From Bordetella sp. FB-8 (GTDB lineage Bacteria; Pseudomonadota; Gammaproteobacteria; Burkholderiales; Burkholderiaceae_B), in NCBI RefSeq assembly GCF_000382185.1, contig NZ_KB907784.1, positions 3,919,742 to 3,983,741 on the forward strand: a DNA stretch of 64,000 nt, written 5' to 3'. Under the pieces are notes generated by a model. The model was given only the letters and a program-made list of their open reading frames with translations, made no database searches and was not told the origin of the DNA. The stretch's first letter is position 1. Each line of letters opens with the position of its first letter. Below, piece after piece: positions 48,452 to 56,721 of this stretch. The translations under genes were made by a program, and so were the position numbers.

Positions 48452-49132
48452 ATGAAGAAAATTTTCGGAATTTTTCCTCCCCGTGTATTAATTTCCTATT
48501 TGGGGATTGTTAGCACGCTGCTGATTTACTTGCCGGCCTCGGCGCAAAGCCACGACAGCAGCAACTCGTCCATCTCTGTATACCTGCTTTCCTCTGCTCC
48601 GGCCATACCTGACGACGAAAAGCTCCCCTGTGAAGCCCTGCTCTGCCTGTCTTCGTCGAGCGGCAGTTCCATGTCGCAATGTGATCCAGCGATATCGGCC
48701 TTTAACAGCATCCACGACAAATACTGGTCCGATACGTTCCAGGATAGATTGAACTGGCTAAAAAAATGCCCGACAGTCAGCAATGATCAGAATATGACCA
48801 ATCTTGCGGTCGCGATCGTCAATGGCTCGGCTGGATGTGACGCTGCCACGCTCAATCGCACGCTCTTCAGAACGACGGGCCAAGGAGGCGATGCCGGCAA
48901 CTTCACGACCTATATCGACAACAACATGCCGGCCTACTGTCAGGACTACGCGAGCAATCCTTATATCCAGCAAGGTGGAGCGGATTTGCCGGTCTATGTC
49001 GGTACGCCCGACACAGGTGGGTTCTGGACGGATCGGGCAAACCTTCAGGCCGCGCAAGCGCAGTACCAGGCCAAGTTGGCCGCGATGCAAGCGGCCGAGC
49101 AAGCGGCAGCGCGCCAGAACGGCGGCAATTAG
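48452..49132 (+). CDS. TrbM/KikA-like conjugal transfer protein
   Basis: A 226-residue exported protein. The signal peptide ends near LIYLPASAQS. The core LPCEALLCLSSSSGSSMSQC and DTFQDRLNWLKKCPTV has the Cys pattern of TrbM (KikA/MpfK), periplasmic proteins of IncP and related mating systems. The C-terminal tail is Gln/Ala-rich and helical. The third ATG at 48452 is chosen because the GGAG site then has normal spacing. It joins the pil operon to the virB1 gene 8 bases later. Confidence 0.72.
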   Translation: MKKIFGIFPPRVLISYLGIVSTLLIYLPASAQSHDSSNSSISVYLLSSAPAIPDDEKLPCEALLCLSSSSGSSMSQCDPAISAFNSIHDKYWSDTFQDRLNWLKKCPTVSNDQNMTNLAVAIVNGSAGCDAATLNRTLFRTTGQGGDAGNFTTYIDNNMPAYCQDYASNPYIQQGGADLPVYVGTPDTGGFWTDRANLQAAQAQYQAKLAAMQAAEQAAARQNGGN

Positions 49133-49140
49133 GAGGTCTC

Positions 49141-49890
49141 GTGAATTTCATCGCAATGGCTCACCAGTGCGCACCGGACGTCCATGTCACGACGCTGATG
49201 GCCGTCGTTCGCCATGAATCCGGTTTTGATCCCCTGGCGATTCATATCAATGGCAAGGGAGCCAGTTCAATCCATCCGAAATCTCGGGACGATGCGGTGC
49301 AAGAAGCTCGCAAACTCCTGGCGGCCGGTATGTCCTTCGATGCGGGCTACGGCCAGGTCAATGTGAAGAACTGGAGCTGGCTGGGACTGACGCCCGAGAC
49401 CGTTTTCGAACCTTGCACCAACCTTGCGGCCGCGCAGCGGGTGCTGGTTCGTTGCTATGAGCTGGCATCTTCGGCATACGGGCGCACCACTCACGCGCTT
49501 TATGCCGCCTTCAGTTGCTACAACACGGGCAATCTGACGGCGGGATTTGCAAATGGCTACGTCCAGAGCGTCGTCGCCGATGCGGGACTTAAAGTGCCTG
49601 CCTTGACCGGCGTTGCCGCCAATGATGTTGTGATCCCTGACGCGCCCGATCCAGTTACGGCGTCTCCCGATTTCAAGGCCAAGCCGGCCGGATCAGGGCA
49701 ACCGACCAAGATCACGGTGTCGAATTCGCCGCCACGACCCAACTCACCGCTCGACGGCTTCGCCAGGCCCCGACCCGACGCCTTCGCACAAGCCCGCGAA
49801 GATGCCTTCTCTCAGCCCTTGGGCCTTTTTGCCTCGGGTGGGGACGCACAAGTGGGGACGATCACCGTCCACGCCTTCGGCTCGCCCTAG
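49141..49890 (+). CDS. virB1: VirB1-type lytic transglycosylase
   Basis: A 249-residue periplasmic murein hydrolase that opens peptidoglycan for the secretion channel. The catalytic Glu is in TTLMAVVRHESGFDPLAIHI. The motif FDAGYGQVNVKNWSWLG and SCYNTGNLTAGFANGYVQSV complete the SLT domain. The C-terminal 90 residues are Pro-rich and disordered, as in other VirB1 proteins. The start is GTG with a strong AGGAGG. There is no classical signal peptide. It may also serve the pilus, since pilT (the pilus transglycosylase) is absent. Confidence 0.9.
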   Translation: MNFIAMAHQCAPDVHVTTLMAVVRHESGFDPLAIHINGKGASSIHPKSRDDAVQEARKLLAAGMSFDAGYGQVNVKNWSWLGLTPETVFEPCTNLAAAQRVLVRCYELASSAYGRTTHALYAAFSCYNTGNLTAGFANGYVQSVVADAGLKVPALTGVAANDVVIPDAPDPVTASPDFKAKPAGSGQPTKITVSNSPPRPNSPLDGFARPRPDAFAQAREDAFSQPLGLFASGGDAQVGTITVHAFGSP

Positions 49891-49976
49891 CCTACCCGCG
49901 TCCTGCTCCTAAGTCAGGGCAATCACCTTCCCGTTATTTCTCCAGCTGGACGCTGACCCAGCCGGAGGATCCCTTT

Positions 49977-50008
49977 GCCCGTTCTCGCTGTTGAGAACGG
50001 GCATTTAT
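49977..50008 (+). terminator. hairpin between virB1 and virB2
   Basis: GCCCGTTCTC pairs perfectly with GAGAACGGGC around GCTGTT, followed by ATTTATTTT. It lies 14 bases before the virB2 start. It may be a terminator that splits the pil-virB1 unit from the virB2-B5 unit, or a processing site that raises pilin mRNA. Confidence 0.7.
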
Positions 50009-50021
50009 TTTGGAGTTCTCC

Positions 50022-50342
50022 ATGCAGCGCATTTCCAATAAGCGTGTCAATGTGGGCCGCGGCATTGTCGGCCTGTTCCTCCTGGCCATGATGGCGGCCG
50101 AACCGGTGCTGGCCCAGGCCACTGGTGGGCTGAGCCAAGCCTCGACCACGTTCACCCAGATCAAGACCTATCTTTGGGTAATCATCCCGATCGTGTGCGT
50201 CATCGCCGGCGGCATTCTCGGGGTGCTCTACAGCTTGGACATCATCCGCAAGGACACCTTCTATCAGTGGGCGGGCGGAGTGGTGATCGCCGGCATCGTC
50301 GCCGGCGGCCTAGTGGATCTGGTCTTTGGCACGAGCCTCTAA
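50022..50342 (+). CDS. virB2: VirB2-type conjugative pilin
   Basis: A 106-residue T4SS pilin. A signal segment (GLFLLAMMAAEPVLAQA) precedes two mature helices (YLWVIIPIVCVIAGGILGVL, WAGGVVIAGIVAGGLVDLVF) around the short loop DIIRKDTFYQ. This is the TrbC/VirB2 layout. The ATG at 50022 follows GGAG; a TTG 12 bases upstream is possible. It is the main subunit of the conjugative pilus. virB3 starts 2 bases after the stop. Confidence 0.9.
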   Translation: MQRISNKRVNVGRGIVGLFLLAMMAAEPVLAQATGGLSQASTTFTQIKTYLWVIIPIVCVIAGGILGVLYSLDIIRKDTFYQWAGGVVIAGIVAGGLVDLVFGTSL

Positions 50343-50344
50343 CC

Positions 50345-50722
50345 ATGGCGAGCAAGAAATCGGCGCCGGCGGCGCCTTCGGCCGCAGTCGTGCTCGAGGC
50401 GGTCAAACCTAACCACGTGCGTCTCTTCAAGGGCGCCACGCGCGTGGCCACGATCAAGGGCGGGGTGCCGGCGCGCGCGTTCGTCATGATGCTGGTCGCA
50501 GTCGCGGTGCCAGCCATGTTCAACGTTCGGTTGCTGGTGCTGGTCCTCATCCTGTATCCCATCATGGCCGTCGTCAGCCGCAACGATGATCGGGCCTTCT
50601 GGATTCTTGAGCTGTGGTTCAAGACCAAGTTCCGCGCACCCAACGCGAAGTTCTGGGGGGCTGTTTCCTTTAGCCCCACCGCCTACTATCGGCGCCGCGC
50701 GTGGCTGCGGCGTAAAGGCTGA
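50345..50722 (+). CDS. virB3: VirB3 inner-membrane T4SS protein
   Basis: A 125-residue protein with a polar N-terminus (ASKKSAPAAPSAAVVLEAVK), then KGATRVATIKGGVPARAFVM, two close helices (LVAVAVPAMFNVRLLVLVLI and adjacent) and a basic tail (YYRRRAWLRRKG). VirB3 belongs to the inner-membrane complex that works with VirB4. The start at 50345 is chosen because of its position two bases after virB2. virB4 starts four bases after its stop. Confidence 0.88.
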   Translation: MASKKSAPAAPSAAVVLEAVKPNHVRLFKGATRVATIKGGVPARAFVMMLVAVAVPAMFNVRLLVLVLILYPIMAVVSRNDDRAFWILELWFKTKFRAPNAKFWGAVSFSPTAYYRRRAWLRRKG

Positions 50723-50726
50723 TCTC

Positions 50727-53237
50727 ATGAAAGCTGCTGCAAAGGCCGTGGAACGGCCTCGGTCTGAACCGAGCGTCTCTGAGCATGTTCCGTATTCGCA
50801 TCACGTCACGCCCACCATCTTGGCCACAAAGACCGGTGAATATCTCTCGGTCTGGAAGCTGGGCGGGCGCAGCTTCGAGGGCATCTCGCAGGAGGATCTC
50901 TCGGGCTGGCGTGATGAGCTGAACAACATGCTGCGGGGGTTCCCGAACGGGTTCGGCCTCTATACCCACCTGGTGCGCCGCCGTGTGCGCGAGTATCCGG
51001 AAAGCGATTATCCGGACTGGTTTTCCTCCGAATACGACAAGGCCTATCGGCGCGGCTTCGACAAAATCCCGCCCCTGGTCAACGACCTGTACCTGACCAT
51101 CGTCGTGCGGCTTTCGATCGACTCGGCCATGAAGGTCTTCTCTCGATTCGAGAAACGCTCGGCCCAGGATGTCGCCCTTTGGCAGGCACGAGCGATCGAG
51201 CAACTGGAGGACATCAACCGTAAGGTTGCTAGCGGCCTTCGCCGCTACGACCCCGAACTGTTGTCCATCGTCGAGCGCAGTCGCCCGCGCCCCGGCTCCA
51301 ATCTGACTCAGGAGCAGATCGATAACGCCATCGAACCGGTCGATTCCGAGCAAGTCTCTGTTGGGCACTATTCGGAGCCGGCCGAGTTTTTCGGGTTCCT
51401 CATCAACGGTCAGCATGAAGCAGTGCCGCTCCTACGAAGCCGGTTCTGCGATTACCTCCCGAGCGCACGCCCGTTTTTCTCGATGCACGGCGAGCTGTCT
51501 GCGCTGCGCCATCCACGCGGGACGCGCCGTTTTGCCATGGTGGAGATCCGTGAGTATCCGGAATCGACCAAGCCGGGGCACTTGAACAACCTGCTCAAGC
51601 TGCCTTTCGAGTTCATTCTGACGCAGTCCTTTGGCGCGATGTCCAAGGCGGACGGCCGCGCAGCGCTGGTGCGCCAGCGCCGTTGGCTGGTTGATTCTGG
51701 CGACGATTCCAAGAAGCAGGTCGCCGAACTCGATCTTGCCCTGGATGACCTGGCTGCGGGCAAGTTCATCATGGGCGATCATCACTGCACACTCGCGGTG
51801 TTTGGCGATACGAACGAAGTCGTGATGCGCAATGCGGCCGATGCCATCACCGAGCTTGCCGAGTGCGAGATCGTCGGCCGTACGATCGACCGCGCCTCGG
51901 TGGCGGCATTTCGCGCGCAGTTGCCCTGCAACTGGATCTGGCGGCCTCGACCGGCGGCGATCACCTCGCTCAATTTCTTGAGCTTCTCGGCACTTCAGAA
52001 TTACCTGTTCGGCAAACCTGATGGCAACCCTTGGGGGCCAGCGGTGACGCTTCTGAAGACCGCCAGCGCCACGCCCTATTACCTGAACTTTCATGCTTCC
52101 TTGGAAGACCAGGACGAGACCGGCAAGCGCATGCTCGGGAACACCTTTTTCATCGGCAAGTCCGGCACCGGCAAGACGGCGGCGCTTGGGCACGTGCTGA
52201 CCCAGGCCCGCAAGTTCCGGATGACTGCAGCAGTGTTCGACAAGGACCAGGGTATGCGCTCGACGGTCAGAGCCTTGGGTGGGGTGTACTTCGCGCTGCA
52301 GATGGCAGCTCCCACGGGATGGAATCCACTACAGATGGAGCCCTCGCCGCGCAACCTTACGTTTATGAAGCGGCTGATCGTTCAACTCGCTTCTCGCGGC
52401 GAGAAGGAAGCCTCGCTCAAGGATCAGCGCGACATCTCGACGGCTGTCGATCGCCTCACGCAAATGATCGATCGCCAGGATCGAGGGATCTCCACCTTAA
52501 TCCAGTTCTTGCCGGCCGCGCCGTCGTTGGAGGCTGACGAACTGAGTCTGCACGATCGGCTGCAGCGCTGGTCCCGGGGCCATGAACTTGGCTGGGTATT
52601 CGATAACCCGAGCGACCAAATGGATCTCGCCCAGTACGGCGTCGATTTGTTTGGCTTCGATCTAACCGAGTTTCTGGAAGATGGCCCGATCCGCGATGCG
52701 GGGCTGATGTATTTGATATACCGCACCGAAGGCCTGATCGACGGGCGTCGCTTCATGTATATGTTCGACGAGGTGCAACACCCGCTGAAGGTGCCGTACT
52801 TCCAGGACATGATGCGCAACAAGGCACGTGTCATCCGCAAACAGAACGGCATCTTCGTTTTCGCGACACAAGAACCGGCCGCGATCCTTGAAAACCCGGT
52901 CGGCCGAACCCTCATCCAGCAGACCGCAACCGCGCTCTATCTGCCGAACCCGGATGGAACGGAAGCAGAATACATCGATGGCTTCAAGCTGACGCCGGCC
53001 ATTTTCAAGATGATCAAGGAACTGGGCGAGTTCTCGCGCCAGTTCGTGGTCAAGCAGGGACAGTCGACAGTGACCGCGGGCCTGGATCTGTCGCATTGCC
53101 CCGAAGCTCTTCTTGTGTTCTCTGGTTCGGAAGATACGGCGCTCATCGCCGAGCAGTGCATCGCGCACCGCGGCGACAAGCCGCAAGACTGGTTGCCGCT
53201 GTACTACGAGCGGGTTCGCGCGCTCGGCAAAAAGTAA
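50727..53237 (+). CDS. virB4: VirB4 T4SS ATPase
   Basis: An 836-residue ATPase of the VirB4/TrbE family powering pilus biogenesis and substrate transfer. Walker A is FIGKSGTGKTAALGHV, Walker B is RRFMYMFDEVQHPL, followed by KNAIFVFATQEPAAI-type sequence (here NGIFVFATQEPAAILEN). The N-terminal CagE/VirB4 domain runs from HHVTPTILATKTGEYLSVWK. The start at 50727 gives KAAAKAVERPRSEPS; longer upstream starts would overlap virB3 and lack similarity. Length is normal. Confidence 0.96.
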   Translation: MKAAAKAVERPRSEPSVSEHVPYSHHVTPTILATKTGEYLSVWKLGGRSFEGISQEDLSGWRDELNNMLRGFPNGFGLYTHLVRRRVREYPESDYPDWFSSEYDKAYRRGFDKIPPLVNDLYLTIVVRLSIDSAMKVFSRFEKRSAQDVALWQARAIEQLEDINRKVASGLRRYDPELLSIVERSRPRPGSNLTQEQIDNAIEPVDSEQVSVGHYSEPAEFFGFLINGQHEAVPLLRSRFCDYLPSARPFFSMHGELSALRHPRGTRRFAMVEIREYPESTKPGHLNNLLKLPFEFILTQSFGAMSKADGRAALVRQRRWLVDSGDDSKKQVAELDLALDDLAAGKFIMGDHHCTLAVFGDTNEVVMRNAADAITELAECEIVGRTIDRASVAAFRAQLPCNWIWRPRPAAITSLNFLSFSALQNYLFGKPDGNPWGPAVTLLKTASATPYYLNFHASLEDQDETGKRMLGNTFFIGKSGTGKTAALGHVLTQARKFRMTAAVFDKDQGMRSTVRALGGVYFALQMAAPTGWNPLQMEPSPRNLTFMKRLIVQLASRGEKEASLKDQRDISTAVDRLTQMIDRQDRGISTLIQFLPAAPSLEADELSLHDRLQRWSRGHELGWVFDNPSDQMDLAQYGVDLFGFDLTEFLEDGPIRDAGLMYLIYRTEGLIDGRRFMYMFDEVQHPLKVPYFQDMMRNKARVIRKQNGIFVFATQEPAAILENPVGRTLIQQTATALYLPNPDGTEAEYIDGFKLTPAIFKMIKELGEFSRQFVVKQGQSTVTAGLDLSHCPEALLVFSGSEDTALIAEQCIAHRGDKPQDWLPLYYERVRALGKK

Positions 53238-53261
53238 CCCCCTCACTCAGAGAGAGACCTC

Positions 53262-54128
53262 ATGAATATGCCTCAAAACATGCGGCATGGCCGCCGTTCG
53301 CCCGCTCCCATCGCCCACCAGTCGGCCGCGATCTACCGGCACCGCCAAGGAGTGGCGCCGGCGCAAGCCAAGCAGCCCGGCGGCAGTCAGGCCACTCTCG
53401 TTCTGGTATCGCCGAGGGGTGCGGGCAAGCCCAGTCGCATCATGTTCCCTCTGGCCGGCTTGCTGCTCTCCTGCGCCATGATCTGCCCGCCGCCTGCTGC
53501 TGCGCAGATCCCAGTGACGGACGGTGCGAGCATCGCGCAGAACCTGCTCAATCACATCCAATCGATGGCCCAGTGGGCCCAGCAGCTCACAGCCTTGCAG
53601 AGCCAACTGGCGACAGCGCAGCAGGCCTATTCGGCCGTCACTGGCGTACGCAACTTGGGAATGCTCTTTAACAACCCGAATATCCGCGCATCGCTTCCGG
53701 CCGATTATTCCCAGGTTCTTCAAGGCGGCAGTTCGCTCTATGGCGCCGGCCAAAGCGTTCTGCAAAGCAACCAACTGCAGCCGGGCAACTACCAGGCCAA
53801 TCTGGCGGCCGTCAATACGCGCACCTCGCAATTGGGCGCCGACACCAGCGCCCTCATGACCCAGGCGCAGCAGGGGCTGACCGCGCGCATGCAGGAGCTC
53901 GATAGTCTGCAGCAAGAGATCAATACGACGCAAGACCCCAAGGCAATCGCCGAGCTTCAAGCCCGCCTGCAGGTCGAACAGGCCAATATTGCCGTCGATC
54001 AGATGCGGGCCAACAACCTGGCGCAGCAGATCAACTCCGAGAAGGCCTTGGCCGACGACCAGGTCGCGCAGCTCACGCAGCGCTCATTCAGCATGGATGC
54101 GATCACAAACCCTACTTCGGGCCAATAA
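53262..54128 (+). CDS. virB5: VirB5/TrbJ-type T4SS minor pilus protein
   Basis: A 288-residue protein with an unusual 60-residue basic N-terminal extension before the hydrophobic signal-like segment MFPLAGLLLSCAMICPPPAA. The mature part is helical (SIAQNLLNHIQSMAQWAQQL, RMQELDSLQQEINTTQDPKA), typical of VirB5/TrbJ, which sits at the pilus tip. A start at 53442 would give a normal signal peptide but lacks a clear ribosome site, whereas 53262 follows AGAGAG. Which is used cannot be told from sequence. Confidence 0.82.
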   Translation: MNMPQNMRHGRRSPAPIAHQSAAIYRHRQGVAPAQAKQPGGSQATLVLVSPRGAGKPSRIMFPLAGLLLSCAMICPPPAAAQIPVTDGASIAQNLLNHIQSMAQWAQQLTALQSQLATAQQAYSAVTGVRNLGMLFNNPNIRASLPADYSQVLQGGSSLYGAGQSVLQSNQLQPGNYQANLAAVNTRTSQLGADTSALMTQAQQGLTARMQELDSLQQEINTTQDPKAIAELQARLQVEQANIAVDQMRANNLAQQINSEKALADDQVAQLTQRSFSMDAITNPTSGQ

Positions 54129-54144
54129 GCCCTCTGGAACCGGT

Positions 54145-54459
54145 ATGACCCATCCGCGCATCGATCCGAACGAGGCTTCGTTTCGGGAGACCGTCTATGC
54201 CATCAACGATGCCCTTGACTACATCAGCATGCTAGCCGGGCAGCTTCGGGGGGCATCCCAGACGGACGTGAGCTATATCAACGAACGGATACAGGCTATT
54301 CACAAGCTCTCGGGACTGTGCGACAGCCTGCTGGGCATCCTGCGTTGCTACGGTCGGGGATCCGCCGTCACGCTCGCCCTGCAGTATCCCCGGGTCAGAC
54401 AGGAACTCAATCGCATCCGGGATTCGTTCCGAAGCAGCGGTCGGTCATGCTCCATTTAG
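54145..54459 (+). CDS. small hypothetical protein of the T4SS cluster
   Basis: A 104-residue soluble helical protein (NEASFRETVYAINDALDYIS, YINERIQAIHKLSGLCDSLL) of unknown family. It follows virB5 by 16 bases and is closed by a terminator at 54464-54502. No signal peptide or membrane helix. Position suggests a regulatory or exclusion function, but nothing in the sequence shows it. Coding is supported by operon spacing and absence of a competing frame. Confidence 0.6.
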   Translation: MTHPRIDPNEASFRETVYAINDALDYISMLAGQLRGASQTDVSYINERIQAIHKLSGLCDSLLGILRCYGRGSAVTLALQYPRVRQELNRIRDSFRSSGRSCSI

Positions 54460-54463
54460 TGCA

Positions 54464-54505
54464 CGGAAAAATCCAGAGGGACAACTATCTGGATTTTTCC
54501 GCATG
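54464..54505 (+). terminator. terminator after the virB5 unit
   Basis: CGGAAAAATCCAG pairs with CTGGATTTTTCCG, separated by about 12 bases. It sits directly after the 104-residue gene. It would end the virB2-virB5 transcript upstream of the toxin-antitoxin pair. Confidence 0.75.
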
Positions 54506-54537
54506 AAAGGCCTTGAGTTCGTGGGTCAAGAGCCATA

Positions 54538-54557
54538 AAATGACCATATAGTCATTT
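54538..54557. promoter_or_regulatory. palindromic operator upstream of the antitoxin gene
   Basis: AAATGAC and GTCATTT are inverted around CATATA with one inner mismatch, 13 bases before the antitoxin start. Phd/YefM antitoxins bind palindromes at this position to repress their own operon; this is a fitting candidate. Confidence 0.6.
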
Positions 54558-54569
54558 ATAGGTGACACC

Positions 54570-54803
54570 ATGAAAAGCATGACAGTTGTCGAGGCAAAAT
54601 CGCATTTTTCGGCATTGCTCGCCGAGGTCGAGGCCGGGCAGGAAATCGCGGTGACGCGCCACGGGAAAATCGTTGCGCGTGTCGTTCCGGATCACCCTCA
54701 AGTTGCGGCCGATGCATTCCGCGATCTTTGGTCGACCGAGGATTCAGGACTGCATGCGCCTGAAGACTTGCAGGCCGAAGATGTGGCATCGATGGATGAT
54801 TGA
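54570..54803 (+). CDS. Phd/YefM-family antitoxin
   Basis: A 77-residue antitoxin. MKSMTVVEAKSHFSALLAEV followed by EAGQEIAVTRHGKIVARVVP is the Phd/YefM DNA-binding fold. The C-terminus (WSTEDSGLHAPEDLQAEDVA) is acidic and suits toxin neutralisation. It is 3 bases before the PIN-domain toxin. An AGGTGA ribosome site precedes the ATG. The pair stabilises mobile elements; here it lies between virB5 and virB6. Confidence 0.9.
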   Translation: MKSMTVVEAKSHFSALLAEVEAGQEIAVTRHGKIVARVVPDHPQVAADAFRDLWSTEDSGLHAPEDLQAEDVASMDD

Positions 54804-54806
54804 TCG

Positions 54807-55211
54807 GTGGCAATACTCTATCTGCTCGATACCAATATTCTGATCGCGGCCCTCAAGAAGCATCCGAGAGTGTGCGAGAGACTGGAGGCGTTGCCATTGA
54901 GCAGCATGCGCTTGTCAGCGATTGTGCTCGGTGAACTTGAATTTGGTGCTGAGAAGAGCGCCCACGGTGAACGCAATCGAGCTCGCCTCGCATTGTTGAC
55001 CCAGCGCTTACCCATGGTTGGCATCGATGCGGAGACAACGAGAAGCTACGCACTGGTCAGGGCATCTTTGGAACGCCAAGGAACACCCATTGGCGCCAAC
55101 GATACTTGGATCGCGGCACAGGCCTTGACCATCGATGCAACGCTTGTCACAGACAATCAGCGTGAATTTTCTCGTGTACCGAACTTGCTACTTGAAAACT
55201 GGCTCGTCTGA
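54807..55211 (+). CDS. VapC-type PIN-domain toxin
   Basis: A 134-residue ribonuclease toxin. The acidic active-site residues are Asp in YLLDTNILIAALKKHP, Glu in AIVLGELEFGAEKSA, Asp in PIGANDTWIAAQAL and Asp in ATLVTDNQREF. This is the complete PIN site. The GTG at 54807 is 3 bases after the antitoxin stop. Phd-type antitoxins with PIN toxins are a known mixed combination. Toxin and antitoxin appear intact. Confidence 0.9.
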   Translation: MAILYLLDTNILIAALKKHPRVCERLEALPLSSMRLSAIVLGELEFGAEKSAHGERNRARLALLTQRLPMVGIDAETTRSYALVRASLERQGTPIGANDTWIAAQALTIDATLVTDNQREFSRVPNLLLENWLV

Positions 55212-55365
55212 TCAGATTGGAGGTCAATCAGATACCCGCAAAACATCTAGGCTGATTGAAGTGAATGCACCGAGTAAAACACTGTGAATTCGCACAGCAC
55301 ACGCCATTATTTAGGTAAAATAAAAGCATTGTGGTAGTCGAATAAATTCCACCAGGAGCACGACT

Positions 55366-55617
55366 ATGAACACCGAAAATATCGACCTTTCCAAACCCGA
55401 CGCTGCTGCGCAAAAGCTCGCGCCTGAACTGGCTGCGGGCTACAAGACCTTCAGCGCCGCCACCTGGGCGCTGCGGCTGTGGAAGTGGGTCGTGCGTCCG
55501 GTGGGTCGCATCGCTGTGGGCACGCTTCGTGGAGTCTGGTGGCTGCTTAAGAATGGCCAATGGAAGATGGTGAACACTGCTCCTCGTGGTTATCACAATG
55601 GTAGGTGGTACAGGTAG
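55366..55617 (+). CDS. small basic hypothetical protein
   Basis: An 83-residue protein (starts MNTENIDLSKPDAAAQKLAP). The C-terminal half is rich in Trp and Arg and amphipathic (WALRLWKWVVRPVGRIAVGT, YHNGRWYR), which could associate with the membrane. No family is recognised. CAGGAGCACG before the start is a good ribosome site, and a terminator follows at 55645. It is a single-gene unit between the toxin gene and virB6. Confidence 0.65.
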   Translation: MNTENIDLSKPDAAAQKLAPELAAGYKTFSAATWALRLWKWVVRPVGRIAVGTLRGVWWLLKNGQWKMVNTAPRGYHNGRWYR

Positions 55618-55644
55618 CACTACAGATTCCTTACTTTCATTCTC

Positions 55645-55671
55645 AAAAGGACGCATATGCGTCCTTTTTTA
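55645..55671 (+). terminator. terminator after the 83-residue gene
   Basis: AAAAGGACGC pairs with GCGTCCTTTTTT around ATAT, a short strong hairpin with T-run. It lies only 26 bases before virB6, so virB6 should have its own promoter or depend on read-through. Confidence 0.85.
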
Positions 55672-55696
55672 TTGCCCAACGAAGAGGTAAAGAACC

Positions 55697-56590
55697 ATGA
55701 CAGTTGTCGTACAACCCCTCTCCAGCGTAGGTGCTGTATCCAGTTGGCTGGGCAACATCATTTCGACGGGTCTGACAAGCTCTGTCGCGCCAACCATCGC
55801 CAATGTCACCAGCTATGTGCTGCCAATTTTCATTGTGGCGTCGATGATCTGCATTGCCTACTTTGGCTGGACGGTCAGCATAGGCGAACCACATCGGCCC
55901 GTGGCCGAGCTTCTTCAGATCATGTTCAAGCTCATCCTGATCGCGGCCCTTCTCAATGGTGGGTATTACGCCCAAACGCTCAGTAGCGTCATGATCGCCA
56001 TGCCCGACGAAATCATGGGTGCCGTCACAGGTTCACAGACCAGCTCGCTGTCGCAGATCGATAACCTAACCAACCAATCCACTCAAGCAGCTACCGCAAC
56101 ACAGGCGCGCGCGCCTAATTCCCTCACATCGCCCGTTCAAGGATTTCTGTTCGCAGCAGTATCGTTTTTCATGACAATTATGGGAGCGATCTTTGGCGTT
56201 GTCGCCGCGATTTTGCTGACCATGATGAAGACAGGCATGGCACTTTTAGTCATGATCGGTCCATTCTTCATCGCAGCAGCATTCTTTCAGGTCACAAGAA
56301 AGTATTTTGATAAATGGAAGGATATCGCCGTTTTTTTTTCGCTAGCAGGAGCGCTGTTTATCCTTGCGCTAACACTAGTGCTGCAGATGATTTCCGCCGT
56401 TGATACAACGATCATCAACGGCCTAACAGGCCAGGGAGACGTAAATATCTTGGCCATGCTTGCCGCCTATCTCGCTGTAACGGTTGCATCAATCTTCTTG
56501 CTGACTTTGCCTTTTAGGATCGCAACGGAGATTACAAGTGGTGTCTCGCTGAGCATCCCCATCCCCTTCCTCGGGAGCGTTCAGCTCTAG
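55697..56590 (+). CDS. virB6: VirB6/TrbL T4SS channel protein
   Basis: A 297-residue polytopic inner-membrane protein with about six helices (TSYVLPIFIVASMICIAYFG, FAAVSFFMTIMGAIFGVVAA, ILAMLAAYLAVTVASIFLLT). VirB6/TrbL proteins form the inner-membrane part of the translocation channel. The coding sequence is visibly more AT-rich than virB2-virB4, especially 56160-56590, which may mean a separate origin. The start at 55697 follows GAAGAGG. A strong terminator follows at 56658. Confidence 0.87.
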   Translation: MTVVVQPLSSVGAVSSWLGNIISTGLTSSVAPTIANVTSYVLPIFIVASMICIAYFGWTVSIGEPHRPVAELLQIMFKLILIAALLNGGYYAQTLSSVMIAMPDEIMGAVTGSQTSSLSQIDNLTNQSTQAATATQARAPNSLTSPVQGFLFAAVSFFMTIMGAIFGVVAAILLTMMKTGMALLVMIGPFFIAAAFFQVTRKYFDKWKDIAVFFSLAGALFILALTLVLQMISAVDTTIINGLTGQGDVNILAMLAAYLAVTVASIFLLTLPFRIATEITSGVSLSIPIPFLGSVQL

Positions 56591-56657
56591 ATATCAGTCA
56601 ACGCGTATCGCATTCGGTACGGCCCAATGGCCTAGCGAATCCTCTCCTTCCGCCAAT

Positions 56658-56690
56658 GCAAAAGGCCGCGTTCATCGCGGCCTTTTTTGC
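56658..56690 (+). terminator. terminator after virB6
   Basis: AAAAGGCCGCG pairs with CGCGGCCTTTTTT around TTCAT. It is a perfect intrinsic terminator 70 bases after virB6. Confidence 0.9.
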
Positions 56691-56721
56691 ATCTTCTGGA
56701 ATTTATCCACGATCATGAAAA

